Source: Bacillota bacterium
GTDB lineage: Bacteria > Bacillota > UBA4882 > UBA8346
DNA: 49,184 nucleotides
Assembly: GCA_023402395.1 (NCBI GenBank)
Contig: JAEYGI010000058.1
Coordinates: 1 to 49,184 of the forward strand
Direction of reading: 5' to 3'
Part shown: positions 34,994 to 43,074 of the stretch, in pieces
Layout of the letters: each line of letters begins with the position of its first letter
Numbering within the stretch: position 1 is the stretch's first letter
Program-made: the position numbers and the translations under genes
Notes under the pieces: model-generated
The model's database searches: none
What the model was told of the DNA's origin: nothing
Seen by the model: the letters and a program-made list of their open reading frames with translations, nothing else

Positions 34994-37813
34994 ATGAACC
35001 TGACGAAGATCCAACCGGTTCGCGTCAACGAGTTGGTTCGTTCCAAAGACCGGGATTATTTGGACTTAAGCGGGGAATGGGAGTTTGAGCTGGACCCGGA
35101 GGATGCCGGGGAGGAACGGGAAAGGTTCCGGTCTCCGGCCGGATTGCCAGACCGGATCCAGGTGCCCGGCTGCCTCGAAGCCCAAGGGAAAGGATTGCGT
35201 CATTTGCCGCTGCGCCGGCCGGGCTGGGCCGGCACCTGCGACCTTCCCTATCGGGGGGTCTCGTGGTATCAGACCAGTTTCCGGGTACCTCCGGAGATGC
35301 AGGGGAAACGGCTGCAACTGAATTTCGGGGGAGTGGCCACTGACTGCCGGATCTGGCTCAACGGCGAGTTTCTGGGCGCGCATCATACCGCCGCGGTTCC
35401 GTTCGGATTCGACGTCAGCGGCTTGGTCCGTTGGGATGCGGCCAACCGGCTGACGGTCAAGGTGGAAAACAACCATGATTACTCGTCGATGACTCCTGAG
35501 AACACGCACGGTCTGGGGTCGACCACCATGGAGCTGCGCTGGTCCGGGATTTACCGCGCCGTGGAACTGGTGGCGACCGACCGCGTCTGGATCGCGGATC
35601 TCCGGATCGTCCCCGAGGCCGGCAAGTTCCATTGCGACTATTGGCTGAACAGTACGGCGCCGGTTGACTTTATCGCGTATCAGGCCGCAGTGGCCGTATC
35701 GGGATGGAGCGACGGAACCGGTCGCGAGGGAAAAGAAGGACAGACCGGACCCGACGGCTCCGGCCGGATTACCGTCGAGCTGACCCGGCCGCATGTTTGG
35801 TCTGACGCCGACCCCTATCTGTACCGGGTGGAGCTGGAAGTCAGGGACGCCGCTGGCGTTCCCCGGGACAGCCTGGTGGAGCGGACCGGTTTGCGCAGCA
35901 TCACCTTTGACGGCGAGCATCTGTTATTGAATGACATTCCGGTTTACCTACGGGGCGATATGGTTCACTTTCACTGGCCGGATACAGTCTGCCCCACCAC
36001 CAACCGGGACGATCTCCGTGCTAAGCTCCGGACCTACCGGGAGTTCGGCTTCAACTTCCTGCGGCATCACACCCATTTCCCCAGCGTCGAGTATCTGGAG
36101 GTCTGCGATGAGCTGGGCCTGCTCTGCCACAACGAACTGGGGGTGGTCGGCGGCTCCTGGCGGATTGCTCCGGAATACCGGGAAACCATGTGGGAGAGTC
36201 TGATCCGCCGCGACCGGAACCATCCGGCGCTGATCATCTGGTGTCTGGGGAATGAGCTGGAAGCGTCCGATCAGCAGAGCGCCGCCTACGCCGGGATCAC
36301 CTTCGGCTTGGATCAAACCCGGCTATTGCTTTCCAACAGTCCGGGCTACTTTATCGGGAGGGACGGCTCGCGGCGGCGGGCGCCGATCTATCATGAGCTG
36401 CGGAAAGCCGGCGCTTCCTATATCGATACCGCGGCCAAGGGATTGTATAAAGGGGCCCTCCGCCCCTGGCGCATGGCGTATGCGGAGGAACGGATCGCCG
36501 CCTCCGGCCTGAGCGAACTGTTGCCCCTGTTTGTCGCCAACTCCCAAAAGCTCCAGGCGCGCTGCAGGAAGCTGGTGCTCGAACAATTGCGGCTGCGGGA
36601 CGACATCATCAACGACGCCTGGAATTTTCACGGACTGGCTTTCCAAGGCTATCAGCTTTGCACCTTCCGGGATTCGGGCTCGTTCACCTGGGGCGTGGTC
36701 AATGATTATTTCCAGCCGAAGAACGTCGCCCCCGCCGAGCTGCGGCAGTACAACGGCGATTCGGTGCTGCTGTGGGCCAGGAAGTGGCAGGACCGGGTCT
36801 TCGAGTACGGCAACCGCCATTCCATTCCGCTGACCCTCAAGTGCTCCCACTATGGCAAGGAAGCGATCAACGGCGCCGAATTGAGCTGGGAGATCCGGGA
36901 CGAAGCGGAACGGATCGTCGCCGGGGGCGGCCGGACGGGGCTGGCCATCGCCCGCGGCGAGCTGCGGCTGTTGGCCACCGACGCCTATCGCCCGCCCGTC
37001 CAAAGCGAGCCCCAGGCGCTAAAGCTCCGCGCCCGGCTGGCCTGGGAGGGAGGGACGCTTGAGAACCAATGGGATTTCTGGATCTTCCCCGCGCCGACGC
37101 TCGAAGCGGCTCCGGTTCCGGTTTATGTGTATGACTGCGATCCTTACCTCGATGCGGCGCTACGGGAACGATACCCCTTCATTCGCGAATACCGGGACGG
37201 ACTGGAAGAAGCGGCGCTGCTCGTCACCGGGAGCCTTAATGAAGTGCTGTTGGAGCATTTGGGGCGGGGCGGCCGGGCGCTGCTGACCGGAAGATATTCA
37301 CTGGACGGCGAGCGGAGCGAATGGGGAGCCGGACGCTCCGAATACCCGCGGGGCACGATCATCGCCGACCATCCGCTGTTCGCCCGTTTTCCGCACCGGG
37401 GCTGGTGCGACCTACCCTTTGCCGGAATGATCAGCGACGCCGCCGAATTGGACGGGCTCCGCAACGACCTGGGGGTCGCGGCCAATTTGCAAGAATGGCC
37501 GCCGGAGCTGAAACCGTTGATTATGAACATTCCGAGCTTCAAGGATGAACACCCCGCCCGGCTGGGGCTGCTGTTCGAAGCCGCCGCCGGGCCGGGGAAG
37601 CTGATGGTCTCGACCCTGGACTTCGGATCGCCCTATGCGGCCAATCCGGCGACCCGCTATTTCCTGGATCAGCTCCTGCGTTATCTGGTAAGCGATCAGT
37701 TCCGGCCGGCCGCACGCGTCGGATTGGACTTCCTGCGCCAACGGCTCGGGCAACCGGTCCGGATCCGCAAAGAGAGCAATGACAGCAAGAAAGAGATGGA
37801 TCAACCATTATGA
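34994..37813 (+). CDS. GH2-family glycoside hydrolase, multidomain
   Basis: This intracellular retaining glycosidase has 939 residues and no signal peptide. Domain order: an N-terminal jelly-roll (about 20-190, RGVSWYQTSFRVP, RIWLNGEFLGAH), an immunoglobulin-like sandwich (about 195-300), a TIM barrel (about 305-600) with the acid/base in IIWCLGNELEAS (E421) and a candidate nucleophile in PIYHELRKAG (E468), then a long C-terminal part with a Rossmann-like segment (about 710-800) resembling the glutamine-amidotransferase-like fold seen in some GH enzymes. Substrate class (galactoside, glucuronide, mannoside) cannot be told from motifs. AAGGAG at 34981-34986 sets the start at ATG 34994 rather than an in-frame one at 34889. 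Confidence 0.85.
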   Translation: MNLTKIQPVRVNELVRSKDRDYLDLSGEWEFELDPEDAGEERERFRSPAGLPDRIQVPGCLEAQGKGLRHLPLRRPGWAGTCDLPYRGVSWYQTSFRVPPEMQGKRLQLNFGGVATDCRIWLNGEFLGAHHTAAVPFGFDVSGLVRWDAANRLTVKVENNHDYSSMTPENTHGLGSTTMELRWSGIYRAVELVATDRVWIADLRIVPEAGKFHCDYWLNSTAPVDFIAYQAAVAVSGWSDGTGREGKEGQTGPDGSGRITVELTRPHVWSDADPYLYRVELEVRDAAGVPRDSLVERTGLRSITFDGEHLLLNDIPVYLRGDMVHFHWPDTVCPTTNRDDLRAKLRTYREFGFNFLRHHTHFPSVEYLEVCDELGLLCHNELGVVGGSWRIAPEYRETMWESLIRRDRNHPALIIWCLGNELEASDQQSAAYAGITFGLDQTRLLLSNSPGYFIGRDGSRRRAPIYHELRKAGASYIDTAAKGLYKGALRPWRMAYAEERIAASGLSELLPLFVANSQKLQARCRKLVLEQLRLRDDIINDAWNFHGLAFQGYQLCTFRDSGSFTWGVVNDYFQPKNVAPAELRQYNGDSVLLWARKWQDRVFEYGNRHSIPLTLKCSHYGKEAINGAELSWEIRDEAERIVAGGGRTGLAIARGELRLLATDAYRPPVQSEPQALKLRARLAWEGGTLENQWDFWIFPAPTLEAAPVPVYVYDCDPYLDAALRERYPFIREYRDGLEEAALLVTGSLNEVLLEHLGRGGRALLTGRYSLDGERSEWGAGRSEYPRGTIIADHPLFARFPHRGWCDLPFAGMISDAAELDGLRNDLGVAANLQEWPPELKPLIMNIPSFKDEHPARLGLLFEAAAGPGKLMVSTLDFGSPYAANPATRYFLDQLLRYLVSDQFRPAARVGLDFLRQRLGQPVRIRKESNDSKKEMDQPL

Positions 37814-37828
37814 AAGGGACTTCTAACG

Positions 37829-39097
37829 ATGCGCCACACTTTTCCCTATGCTGATATTCCCGGTCTGGAGATCCCGGACCGGAACCCGGCCCGGATCTAC
37901 GAAGTCAAAGCGGAACCCGAATCCGGCGACGAGGCCGAACTGATCCGGGAGAGCCTGCGGCATCCTATCGGCATGGAGCGGCTCGCCAAGATCGCCGCTC
38001 CCGGACAAAAGGTACTGATCGTGGTCGACGATATCTCCCGGCCGACGCCGGCCGACCGGATCATCCCGGCGGTGCTCGATGAGTTGCATCGGGCCGGGGT
38101 CCGGGACGGCGATATCCGGCTGCTGATCGCGCTCGGCACCCACCGGCCGATGACCCCGGCGGAGATCGCCCGGAAGGTGGGGCTGGAGGTCGCCGCCAAA
38201 TACCCGGTGCTGAACCACGAATGGGAGAATCCGGAGGCGTTGCGCGACTATGGCGCGCTCAGCGACGGAACCCGGGTGGTCCTCAATAAGGCGATGGCCG
38301 AAGCCGACCTGGTGATCGGCATCGGGACCATTGCCCCGCATCCGGCCGCCGGTTTCTCCGGCGGCGGCAAAATCATCGCTCCCGGCGTGGCCACGGAGGA
38401 GGCGGTCGGGAACTTTCATTGGATGAGCGTTCAATTCCCGGAACGGGAGGTCCTGGGGGTGCGGGACAATCCGATGCGCGCCAATATCGACGCCATTGCC
38501 GCGCAGGCCGGCCTGTCGGCCATTGTCAATGTGATCGCCGACGGCCACAACCGCATCGTCAAGGTGGTCAGCGGCGATCCGGTGGCGGCGCACCGGGCCG
38601 GGTGCCAGTATGCCCTGGAGCTGTTCGGGGTCAAGGTCGATCCCGGGTTTGAGGCCGATATTTACATCGCCGACTCCCATCCGATGGATCAGGATATGTG
38701 GCAGGCGGTCAAGGGGATGTGCGCCCTGGATGTGATCGTCCCCGACGGCGCGGTGGCGATTCTGGTCACGCCTTGTCCGGAGGGGGTCAGTTCGATGCAT
38801 CCGGAGATTCTTCAATACGGGTATTGCGGTTTGGAGGAGGCGGCCCGGTTGGTGGCGACGGAGGGCTTGTCGAAAGTGGCGGCCCACAATATGGTGCAGG
38901 GCGGCCGGCTGGTGCGGCGGACGGTGCCGTTCATCGTTTCGCCCGGGATCCGGCCCGGGGAAGCGCGGCGGCTCGGGTTTACGCCGTTTCCGACTCCGCA
39001 GGAGGCGTTGGACGAGGCGTTGCGGTTGAAGGGGCCGGATGCGAAGATTGTGATCCTAAAGATGGGCGGGGACATTTGTCCGATTGTGGAGCGGTAA
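37829..39097 (+). CDS. LarA-family nickel-pincer racemase/epimerase
   Basis: LarA enzymes racemise or epimerise alpha-hydroxyacids by hydride transfer through a nickel-pincer nucleotide (NPN). The 422-residue protein keeps all key residues of L. plantarum LarA at a constant offset of three: H105 (LarA H108, in ALGTHRPMT), H171 (H174, in IAPHPAAGFSGGGK), K181 (K184, the lysine that anchors the cofactor) and H197 (H200, a nickel ligand). The DDISRPTP motif is also present. It starts 15 bases after the GH2 stop, so it belongs to the same operon and probably acts on a sugar acid released from the glycan. The cofactor genes larB, larC and larE are not in the window. Confidence 0.9.
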   Translation: MRHTFPYADIPGLEIPDRNPARIYEVKAEPESGDEAELIRESLRHPIGMERLAKIAAPGQKVLIVVDDISRPTPADRIIPAVLDELHRAGVRDGDIRLLIALGTHRPMTPAEIARKVGLEVAAKYPVLNHEWENPEALRDYGALSDGTRVVLNKAMAEADLVIGIGTIAPHPAAGFSGGGKIIAPGVATEEAVGNFHWMSVQFPEREVLGVRDNPMRANIDAIAAQAGLSAIVNVIADGHNRIVKVVSGDPVAAHRAGCQYALELFGVKVDPGFEADIYIADSHPMDQDMWQAVKGMCALDVIVPDGAVAILVTPCPEGVSSMHPEILQYGYCGLEEAARLVATEGLSKVAAHNMVQGGRLVRRTVPFIVSPGIRPGEARRLGFTPFPTPQEALDEALRLKGPDAKIVILKMGGDICPIVER

Positions 39098-39367
39098 GCA
39101 AGGCCGGAAACGAATCGCCAGATCGTCAGAGGCGGGTTCGTCTTTGATTGGCTTTTTCCGCCCTTGTACTGCTTTGAATTTTCCCGAAGGCTTCGGCGAA
39201 CCGCTGAAGCCCTCGGCCGTCTATGGGCCAACCGCCAATATTCCCGTTGGCGCATCCCGATCGGTTCTTGCGGGCAGGAAAACCGGATTCGCCGTTGAAT
39301 CATTTGGAACAACGGAACTTAAAAATCGGGTCATGCGGGCCGCCGCGTATTGACAGGATGAGATTCA
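39098..39367. other. Intergenic region after the larA-like gene
   Basis: These 270 bases hold no supported gene. No clear terminator is visible, so read-through into the SGNH gene is possible. Confidence 0.3.
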
Positions 39368-39553
39368 ATGATACAAATCATTCGGATTGCCGAAAGCCAT
39401 CTTCCCGAGCTAGCAAGGCTTTACGAGGAACTGTCCGGGAAGCCGGCGGATCTTGATGCGATGGCCCGGAACTTCGCCTGGATGAAGTACAAGGATTTAA
39501 AAAATATCTGTAATTGCCAAATCCATTCAAGTACCGGGAGGGCTCAGGGATGA
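39368..39553 (+). pseudogene. Truncated GNAT acetyltransferase remnant
   Basis: The frame begins IIRIAESHLPELARLYEELS and continues as a typical GNAT N-terminus to about NFAWMKYK, then ends in about 19 unrelated residues. A complete GNAT domain needs roughly 100 more residues, including the R/Q-x-x-G-x-G/A acetyl-CoA loop, and these are missing. It looks like a deletion that joined the first 40 codons to the upstream region of the SGNH gene, which it overlaps by four bases. Confidence 0.7.
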
Positions 39554-40197
39554 AATCAATTCTTTGCTACGGAGACTCCAACACCTGGGGGTTCCGGCCC
39601 GACGGCCGGGGACGGTACGGCCGGGACGAACGCTGGACCGGCGTGCTCCAGGCTGAGCTGGGTCCGGAGTACTACGTGATCGAGGAAGGGCTGAACGGAC
39701 GGACCACGATCTGGGACGATCCGTTCGGCGAAGGACGGAACGGCAAGACCTGGCTGCTGCCGTGCCTGGAAACGCATAAACCGCTGGACCTGGTAGTGAT
39801 AATGCTGGGAACGAACGATCTGAAGCTTAGGTTGTCACTGCCCGCCTATGATATCGCGGCCAGCGCCGGGATCCTGGCCGGCATGGTCCAAAAGAGCGGG
39901 ACTGGGGTTGGCGGATCGGCTCCGGAAGTCTTGCTGATCGCTCCGCCGCCGCTGGGAAAGTTGAGCGGGCTGGCCGACCGGTTTCACGGAGGAGCGGAGA
40001 AGTCGGTGCAACTCGCCCCGCTGTACCGGCAGGTGGCCGCCGAAACCGGCTGCCATTTTCTCGATGCCGGGTCTATTGTCCGGACCAGCGACATTGACGG
40101 GCTGCATTGGGAAGCGGGGGAGCACCGGAAGTTCGGGAAACGGCTGGCGGAGTTCATTGGGAGCCGGGTGTTTCCGTCCGGAACGGAAATCGGTTAA
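39550..40197 (+). CDS. SGNH-family esterase/lipase (GDSL type)
   Basis: The 215-residue protein has the SGNH blocks: block I CYGDSNTWG with the nucleophile S10, the Gly in EEGLNGRTTIWDDP (block II), MLGTNDLK (block III) and DIDGLHWEAGEH (block V, Asp/His of the triad). There is no signal peptide. In a hemicellulose cluster a cytoplasmic acetylxylan or acetyl-oligosaccharide esterase is the likely role, as in the Axe2 type, but arylesterase activity is equally possible. A GGGAGGG just upstream serves ATG 39550, which overlaps the end of the truncated GNAT frame. Confidence 0.87.
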   Translation: MKSILCYGDSNTWGFRPDGRGRYGRDERWTGVLQAELGPEYYVIEEGLNGRTTIWDDPFGEGRNGKTWLLPCLETHKPLDLVVIMLGTNDLKLRLSLPAYDIAASAGILAGMVQKSGTGVGGSAPEVLLIAPPPLGKLSGLADRFHGGAEKSVQLAPLYRQVAAETGCHFLDAGSIVRTSDIDGLHWEAGEHRKFGKRLAEFIGSRVFPSGTEIG

Positions 40198-40233
40198 GTC
40201 CCGGAGCGTTGAGGTGTAGTCCGGCGGTTGGAT

Positions 40234-40262
40234 TTGACAACCATTGACGTATGATATATAAT
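40234..40262 (+). promoter_or_regulatory. Consensus housekeeping promoter for gdx
   Basis: TTGACA (40234-40239) and TATAAT (40257-40262) are separated by exactly 17 bases, a perfect sigma-A promoter. Transcription should begin near 40269, a few bases before the riboswitch. Confidence 0.92.
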
Positions 40263-40273
40263 AATTTTGTTTT

Positions 40274-40362
40274 CTAGGGTTCCGCGAGCCGGTCTCGGTC
40301 TGGTCCAAGAGAAAACTCACGGTTTGCCGCTGTGAAACACGGAGGGATAAAAGCCCGGGAGA
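40274..40362 (+). ncRNA. Guanidine-I riboswitch (ykkC)
   Basis: The sequence carries the conserved ykkC blocks in order: CTAGGGTTCCG, CTGGTCCAAGAGAAAAC, ACACGGAGGGATAAAAGCCC and GGGAGA. This aptamer class binds guanidinium and turns on exporters of the Gdx/SugE type, the gene found 60 bases downstream. It is preceded by a perfect promoter and followed by an overlapping terminator, so control is by transcription termination. Confidence 0.95.
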
Positions 40363-40390
40363 TTGTTCACAATCTTCAGGGGCTTTTTTA
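40349..40390 (+). terminator. Riboswitch expression-platform terminator
   Basis: AAAAGCCC, which is also part of the aptamer 3' side, can pair with GGGCTTTTTT, with AGATTGT/ACAATCT forming the inner stem. Ligand binding would hold the AAAAGCCC strand in the aptamer and prevent this terminator. Confidence 0.85.
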
Positions 40391-40422
40391 TTTTCAACGA
40401 ATGGAGAGGAGAGGAAACAAAA

Positions 40423-40743
40423 ATGGCTTGGATTTATCTCTTCATCGCCGCCGCATTTGAAGTGGCATGGGCGATCGGGTTGAAATGCACGCAAGGCTTT
40501 ACCAAATTGCTTCCTTCAATTTATACGGTGCTGGGTATGATCCTCAGCTTTTATTTTTTAGCCCGCGCCGTTAAAACGCTGCCGATTGGGACCGCTTATT
40601 CGATCTGGACCGGGATTGGGGCGATCGGAACGGTAATCTTGGGAATGGTGTTTTTTCAGGAGCCGAAAAGCTTGGGACGATTGTTTTTTCTATCGTTAAT
40701 CATCGTCGGAATTGTCGGGTTGAAACTTTCTTCGGGCCGTTGA
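40423..40743 (+). CDS. gdx: Guanidinium exporter, SMR family
   Basis: This small multidrug-resistance-fold transporter exports guanidinium in exchange for protons. The 106-residue protein has four membrane helices, the essential Glu in helix 1 (E13, AAAFEVAWAIGLK), and the Gdx/SugE signature AYSIWTGIGAIGTVILG, which distinguishes it from EmrE-type drug pumps. The guanidine-I riboswitch upstream fixes the function. GAGAGGAG precedes ATG 40423; an in-frame upstream ATG at 40363 lies inside the riboswitch terminator. A 12-bp hairpin follows at 40789-40823. Confidence 0.95.
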   Translation: MAWIYLFIAAAFEVAWAIGLKCTQGFTKLLPSIYTVLGMILSFYFLARAVKTLPIGTAYSIWTGIGAIGTVILGMVFFQEPKSLGRLFFLSLIIVGIVGLKLSSGR

Positions 40744-40788
40744 TGTCGCGGGATCAATCCGGCCATCGATCAGGGCGGTAGATCGGCG

Positions 40789-40823
40789 GCCTCCGGTTCC
40801 AGTTTGAGTTCGGAACCGGAGGC
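40789..40823. terminator. Hairpin between convergent gdx and hypA
   Basis: GCCTCCGGTTCC (40789-40800) pairs perfectly with GGAACCGGAGGC (40812-40823) across an 11-base loop. It lies between the 3' ends of two convergent genes and probably ends both transcripts, though no strong T-run is present. Confidence 0.6.
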
Positions 40824-40889
40824 AAGAGACGATTTGAGAAGTTGTCAAGCAAGTTCGGAAAATCTCTCGAGGGGATTGATACGGCGGTT

Positions 40890-41216
40890 TCACGTCACTT
40901 CCAACACTACCGTATCCAGTCCCGCGATGATCTTCACGCCTTGATCGCCGCAGGACGGGCATTGATGTTCCTCGCCGATGTTTTTGCCGCATTGCAGGCA
41001 TTGGGCGGCCGGCCGGATCTCGACCAGTTCGTACTCGATGCCGGTCAGTCCGTGATGGCCGGCGACATGCTCCAACGCGTCCCGCAAGGGATCGGGAAAA
41101 AGGCCGGTCAAGGCGCCGATGCCGATCTTGATGCCGCTGATCTTGGCTAGTCCTTGGGAGCGGGCCGTTTCCAAGGACTGGTCCATCAGGCGGTCCGCCA
41201 CGCCATGTTCGTGCAT
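40890..41216 (-). CDS. hypA: HypA-family nickel metallochaperone
   Basis: HypA delivers nickel during [NiFe]-hydrogenase or urease maturation. The 108-residue protein begins MHEHGVAD with the nickel-binding His2 and carries the zinc site as two CxxC pairs (CLQCGKN and CPSCGDQ) near residues 73-90. The conserved region IKIGIGALTGLFPDPLRDAL matches the family. No hypB, other hyp genes or hydrogenase subunits flank it, so it is an orphan copy. A GGAG lies about ten bases before the ATG. Confidence 0.87.
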   Translation of the reverse strand: MHEHGVADRLMDQSLETARSQGLAKISGIKIGIGALTGLFPDPLRDALEHVAGHHGLTGIEYELVEIRPAAQCLQCGKNIGEEHQCPSCGDQGVKIIAGLDTVVLEVT

Positions 41217-41586
41217 GAGAGCGTCACTCCTTTAACAAAATATTGGCGTAATTCATGATTTATCGAATCATTGATCCGGGAAGCGATGTGGTGAGCTTCC
41301 CGGAAATTGGTGTCATAAATTTGAACAGTGTGTCACACTCCATACTATACGCGTTATCCGGCGCATAATCAATGGGATTGGCGGGATTTTTGATGAAGCG
41401 TTACAATCACGGCGGAGTTGCCGGTATCTTCCGGAAATCGGATGGCGTCTGCGTGTAGAAATGGATGGCCAATCGCCGGTTTCCGGCCGACGATAAGATT
41501 GCAAGGCTCACTAAGGGCGGATAATTAGTCCGGTGATTAATTACCGGAATCAGACTCAAAAAAGATAAATGGATTGGAGCGTTGAA
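41217..41586. promoter_or_regulatory. Divergent region upstream of hypA
   Basis: This 370-base interval carries a 10-bp hairpin TCCGGGAAGC/GCTTCCCGGA (41275-41284/41295-41304) upstream of hypA and several short CCGGAA repeats. A 63-codon minus-strand frame here has no ribosome binding site and an unnatural composition. I see no clear promoter. Confidence 0.35.
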
Positions 41587-42003
41587 ATGAGCGTGAAAGT
41601 TGCGACGTACCGAAAACTGGATTCGAGGGAGGAATATGCCTGCTCCGCGCTGGAAGCGAGAGAATGGGCCGGGGGCTTCGCCGATTTACGGATTGAGTTC
41701 GGGGCTGACCGGCGCTTCCGTTGGAACCCCCGCTGCAATCAGCGGCCGAAGCTTGAAGGGATGGTCATCGCCTGCGCCGGGATGAATCGTCAGCTCCGGC
41801 CTTGGCTGCTGTTTTATCCGATTCCGGCCGCTGACTATGGAGAGGCGGTTCAGCGGGATTTCCGGGAGCGGATTTTGCCGGTTCTGAAAGAATGGCTGAC
41901 GGTTGAGGTCGCGAAAAAAGAAACGGAGATCATCGGCGAGGAACTGTTGCTGGTGGAGTTACGCAATGGAAGCTTGATGACGCACCGTTTGAAATATTTA
42001 TAA
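41587..42003 (+). CDS. Hypothetical protein, unidentified
   Basis: A 138-residue soluble protein starts at ATG 41587 with a GGAG eight to twelve bases before it. It begins MSVKVATYRKLDSREEYACS and has a central RFRWNPRCNQRPKLEGMVIA, PWLLFYPIPAADYGEAV and a C-terminal EIIGEELLLVELRNGSL. The mix of alternating beta-strand-like stretches and one long helix suggests a small alpha/beta domain. No signal peptide or membrane segment. I recognise no family. It stands alone between hypA and the glycosylase gene. Confidence 0.6.
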   Translation: MSVKVATYRKLDSREEYACSALEAREWAGGFADLRIEFGADRRFRWNPRCNQRPKLEGMVIACAGMNRQLRPWLLFYPIPAADYGEAVQRDFRERILPVLKEWLTVEVAKKETEIIGEELLLVELRNGSLMTHRLKYL

Positions 42004-42164
42004 GGATTTACGGATGGAAATACGAGGAGGATTGCTAAATTAATATAGTAAGCCCATGATGAACGATAATAGGTCACTTTGAATAACAGATAAGGATATT
42101 TCGTTCTATGAACCGAGTTTGGGCGGCACCATCGCCCCAATTTAAATAAATAGAGAACAATTGA

Positions 42165-42779
42165 ATGGGAAAATTGGACAGGGAATTTTATAACAGAGCG
42201 GCATTAATCGTTGGAAAAGAACTTTTGGGTAAGGTGCTTGTACACGAAATAGATGGGGAAAAAGTATCTGCGAAAATTGTTGAAACCGAAGCGTATATGG
42301 GTATCGAAGATAAAGCCGCACATTTCTATGGGGGAAAAAGGACGCCGAGAGTTGAAATCATCTACGGTGACCCCGGCTTCGCTTATGTCTATCTTATTTA
42401 TGGCATGTACCACTGCTTTAATATTGTTGCCAGTGGAAAAGGAAATCCACAAGCCGTTTTGGTAAGGGCGGTTCAGCCAGTGGATGGTCTGGAGCGAATG
42501 GCTCGGAATAGATTCGCGAAGCCTTATGGCCAATTAAGTCGAAAGCAAGTAGTGGGATTGACAAATGGGCCGGGAAAACTATGCAAGGCATTAGCGATTG
42601 ATAAAAGCCTCAATGCGGAAGATTTATGCGGAAGCCGACTATATTTGGAAGATGGCGAAAATGAACGGTTTCACACCGTAACTGCGAAACGGGTTGGGAT
42701 CGATTATGCGGAGGAAGCCAAGGATTATCTCTGGAGATTTTACATTGAAGACAACCGGTATGTGTCAGTAAAAGAATAG
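42165..42779 (+). CDS. 3-methyladenine DNA glycosylase (AAG/MPG family)
   Basis: This base-excision-repair enzyme removes alkylated purines. The 204-residue protein has the AAG fold: LGKVLVHEIDG, the catalytic Glu in VETEAYMGIEDKAAHFYGG, the YVYLIYGMYHCFNIV strand with the intercalating Tyr region, VLVRAVQPV and LTNGPGKLCKALAI. Codon choice is markedly AT-richer than in the flanking glycan genes, suggesting recent acquisition. No strong ribosome binding site precedes the ATG. Confidence 0.92.
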   Translation: MGKLDREFYNRAALIVGKELLGKVLVHEIDGEKVSAKIVETEAYMGIEDKAAHFYGGKRTPRVEIIYGDPGFAYVYLIYGMYHCFNIVASGKGNPQAVLVRAVQPVDGLERMARNRFAKPYGQLSRKQVVGLTNGPGKLCKALAIDKSLNAEDLCGSRLYLEDGENERFHTVTAKRVGIDYAEEAKDYLWRFYIEDNRYVSVKE

Positions 42780-43074
42780 GCTATATTTTAAGAAGAAATA
42801 TATTATGCGAAGTCACCGAAAGAACTTTTATTGAGTTAAAGACTGTCGGAGCAAAGACGGAAATAGAAAAAGTGGTGCTTGCCTATTAAGAACGCTATAA
42901 GTCGGCCCACTGGAAAAGGGATTTTTCTTCCTGTTTTTTGGGGTTATTTTTTATTTTCAACCATTTATAATTTTTGGAGACCCCTAAATAAAAAGGACCA
43001 AATAAACATTTAAAAATGAATTATTTGATCCTTTTGAAATTATACTTGATGGGATAATAATTGGGTATTTTAAA
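42780..43074. terminator. AT-rich intergenic region with bidirectional terminator
   Basis: AAAAGGACCAAATAA (42991-43005) pairs with TTATTTGATCCTTTT (43021-43035) with one mismatch. It lies between the converging glycosylase and ugpB-like genes and has T-rich flanks on both strands. The remaining bases are AT-rich and contain no supported gene. Confidence 0.7.

Noticed and set aside
41313..41504. 63-codon minus-strand frame between hypA and the hypothetical gene
   Set aside because: No ribosome binding site, Arg/Ser-rich low-complexity product typical of a chance frame.
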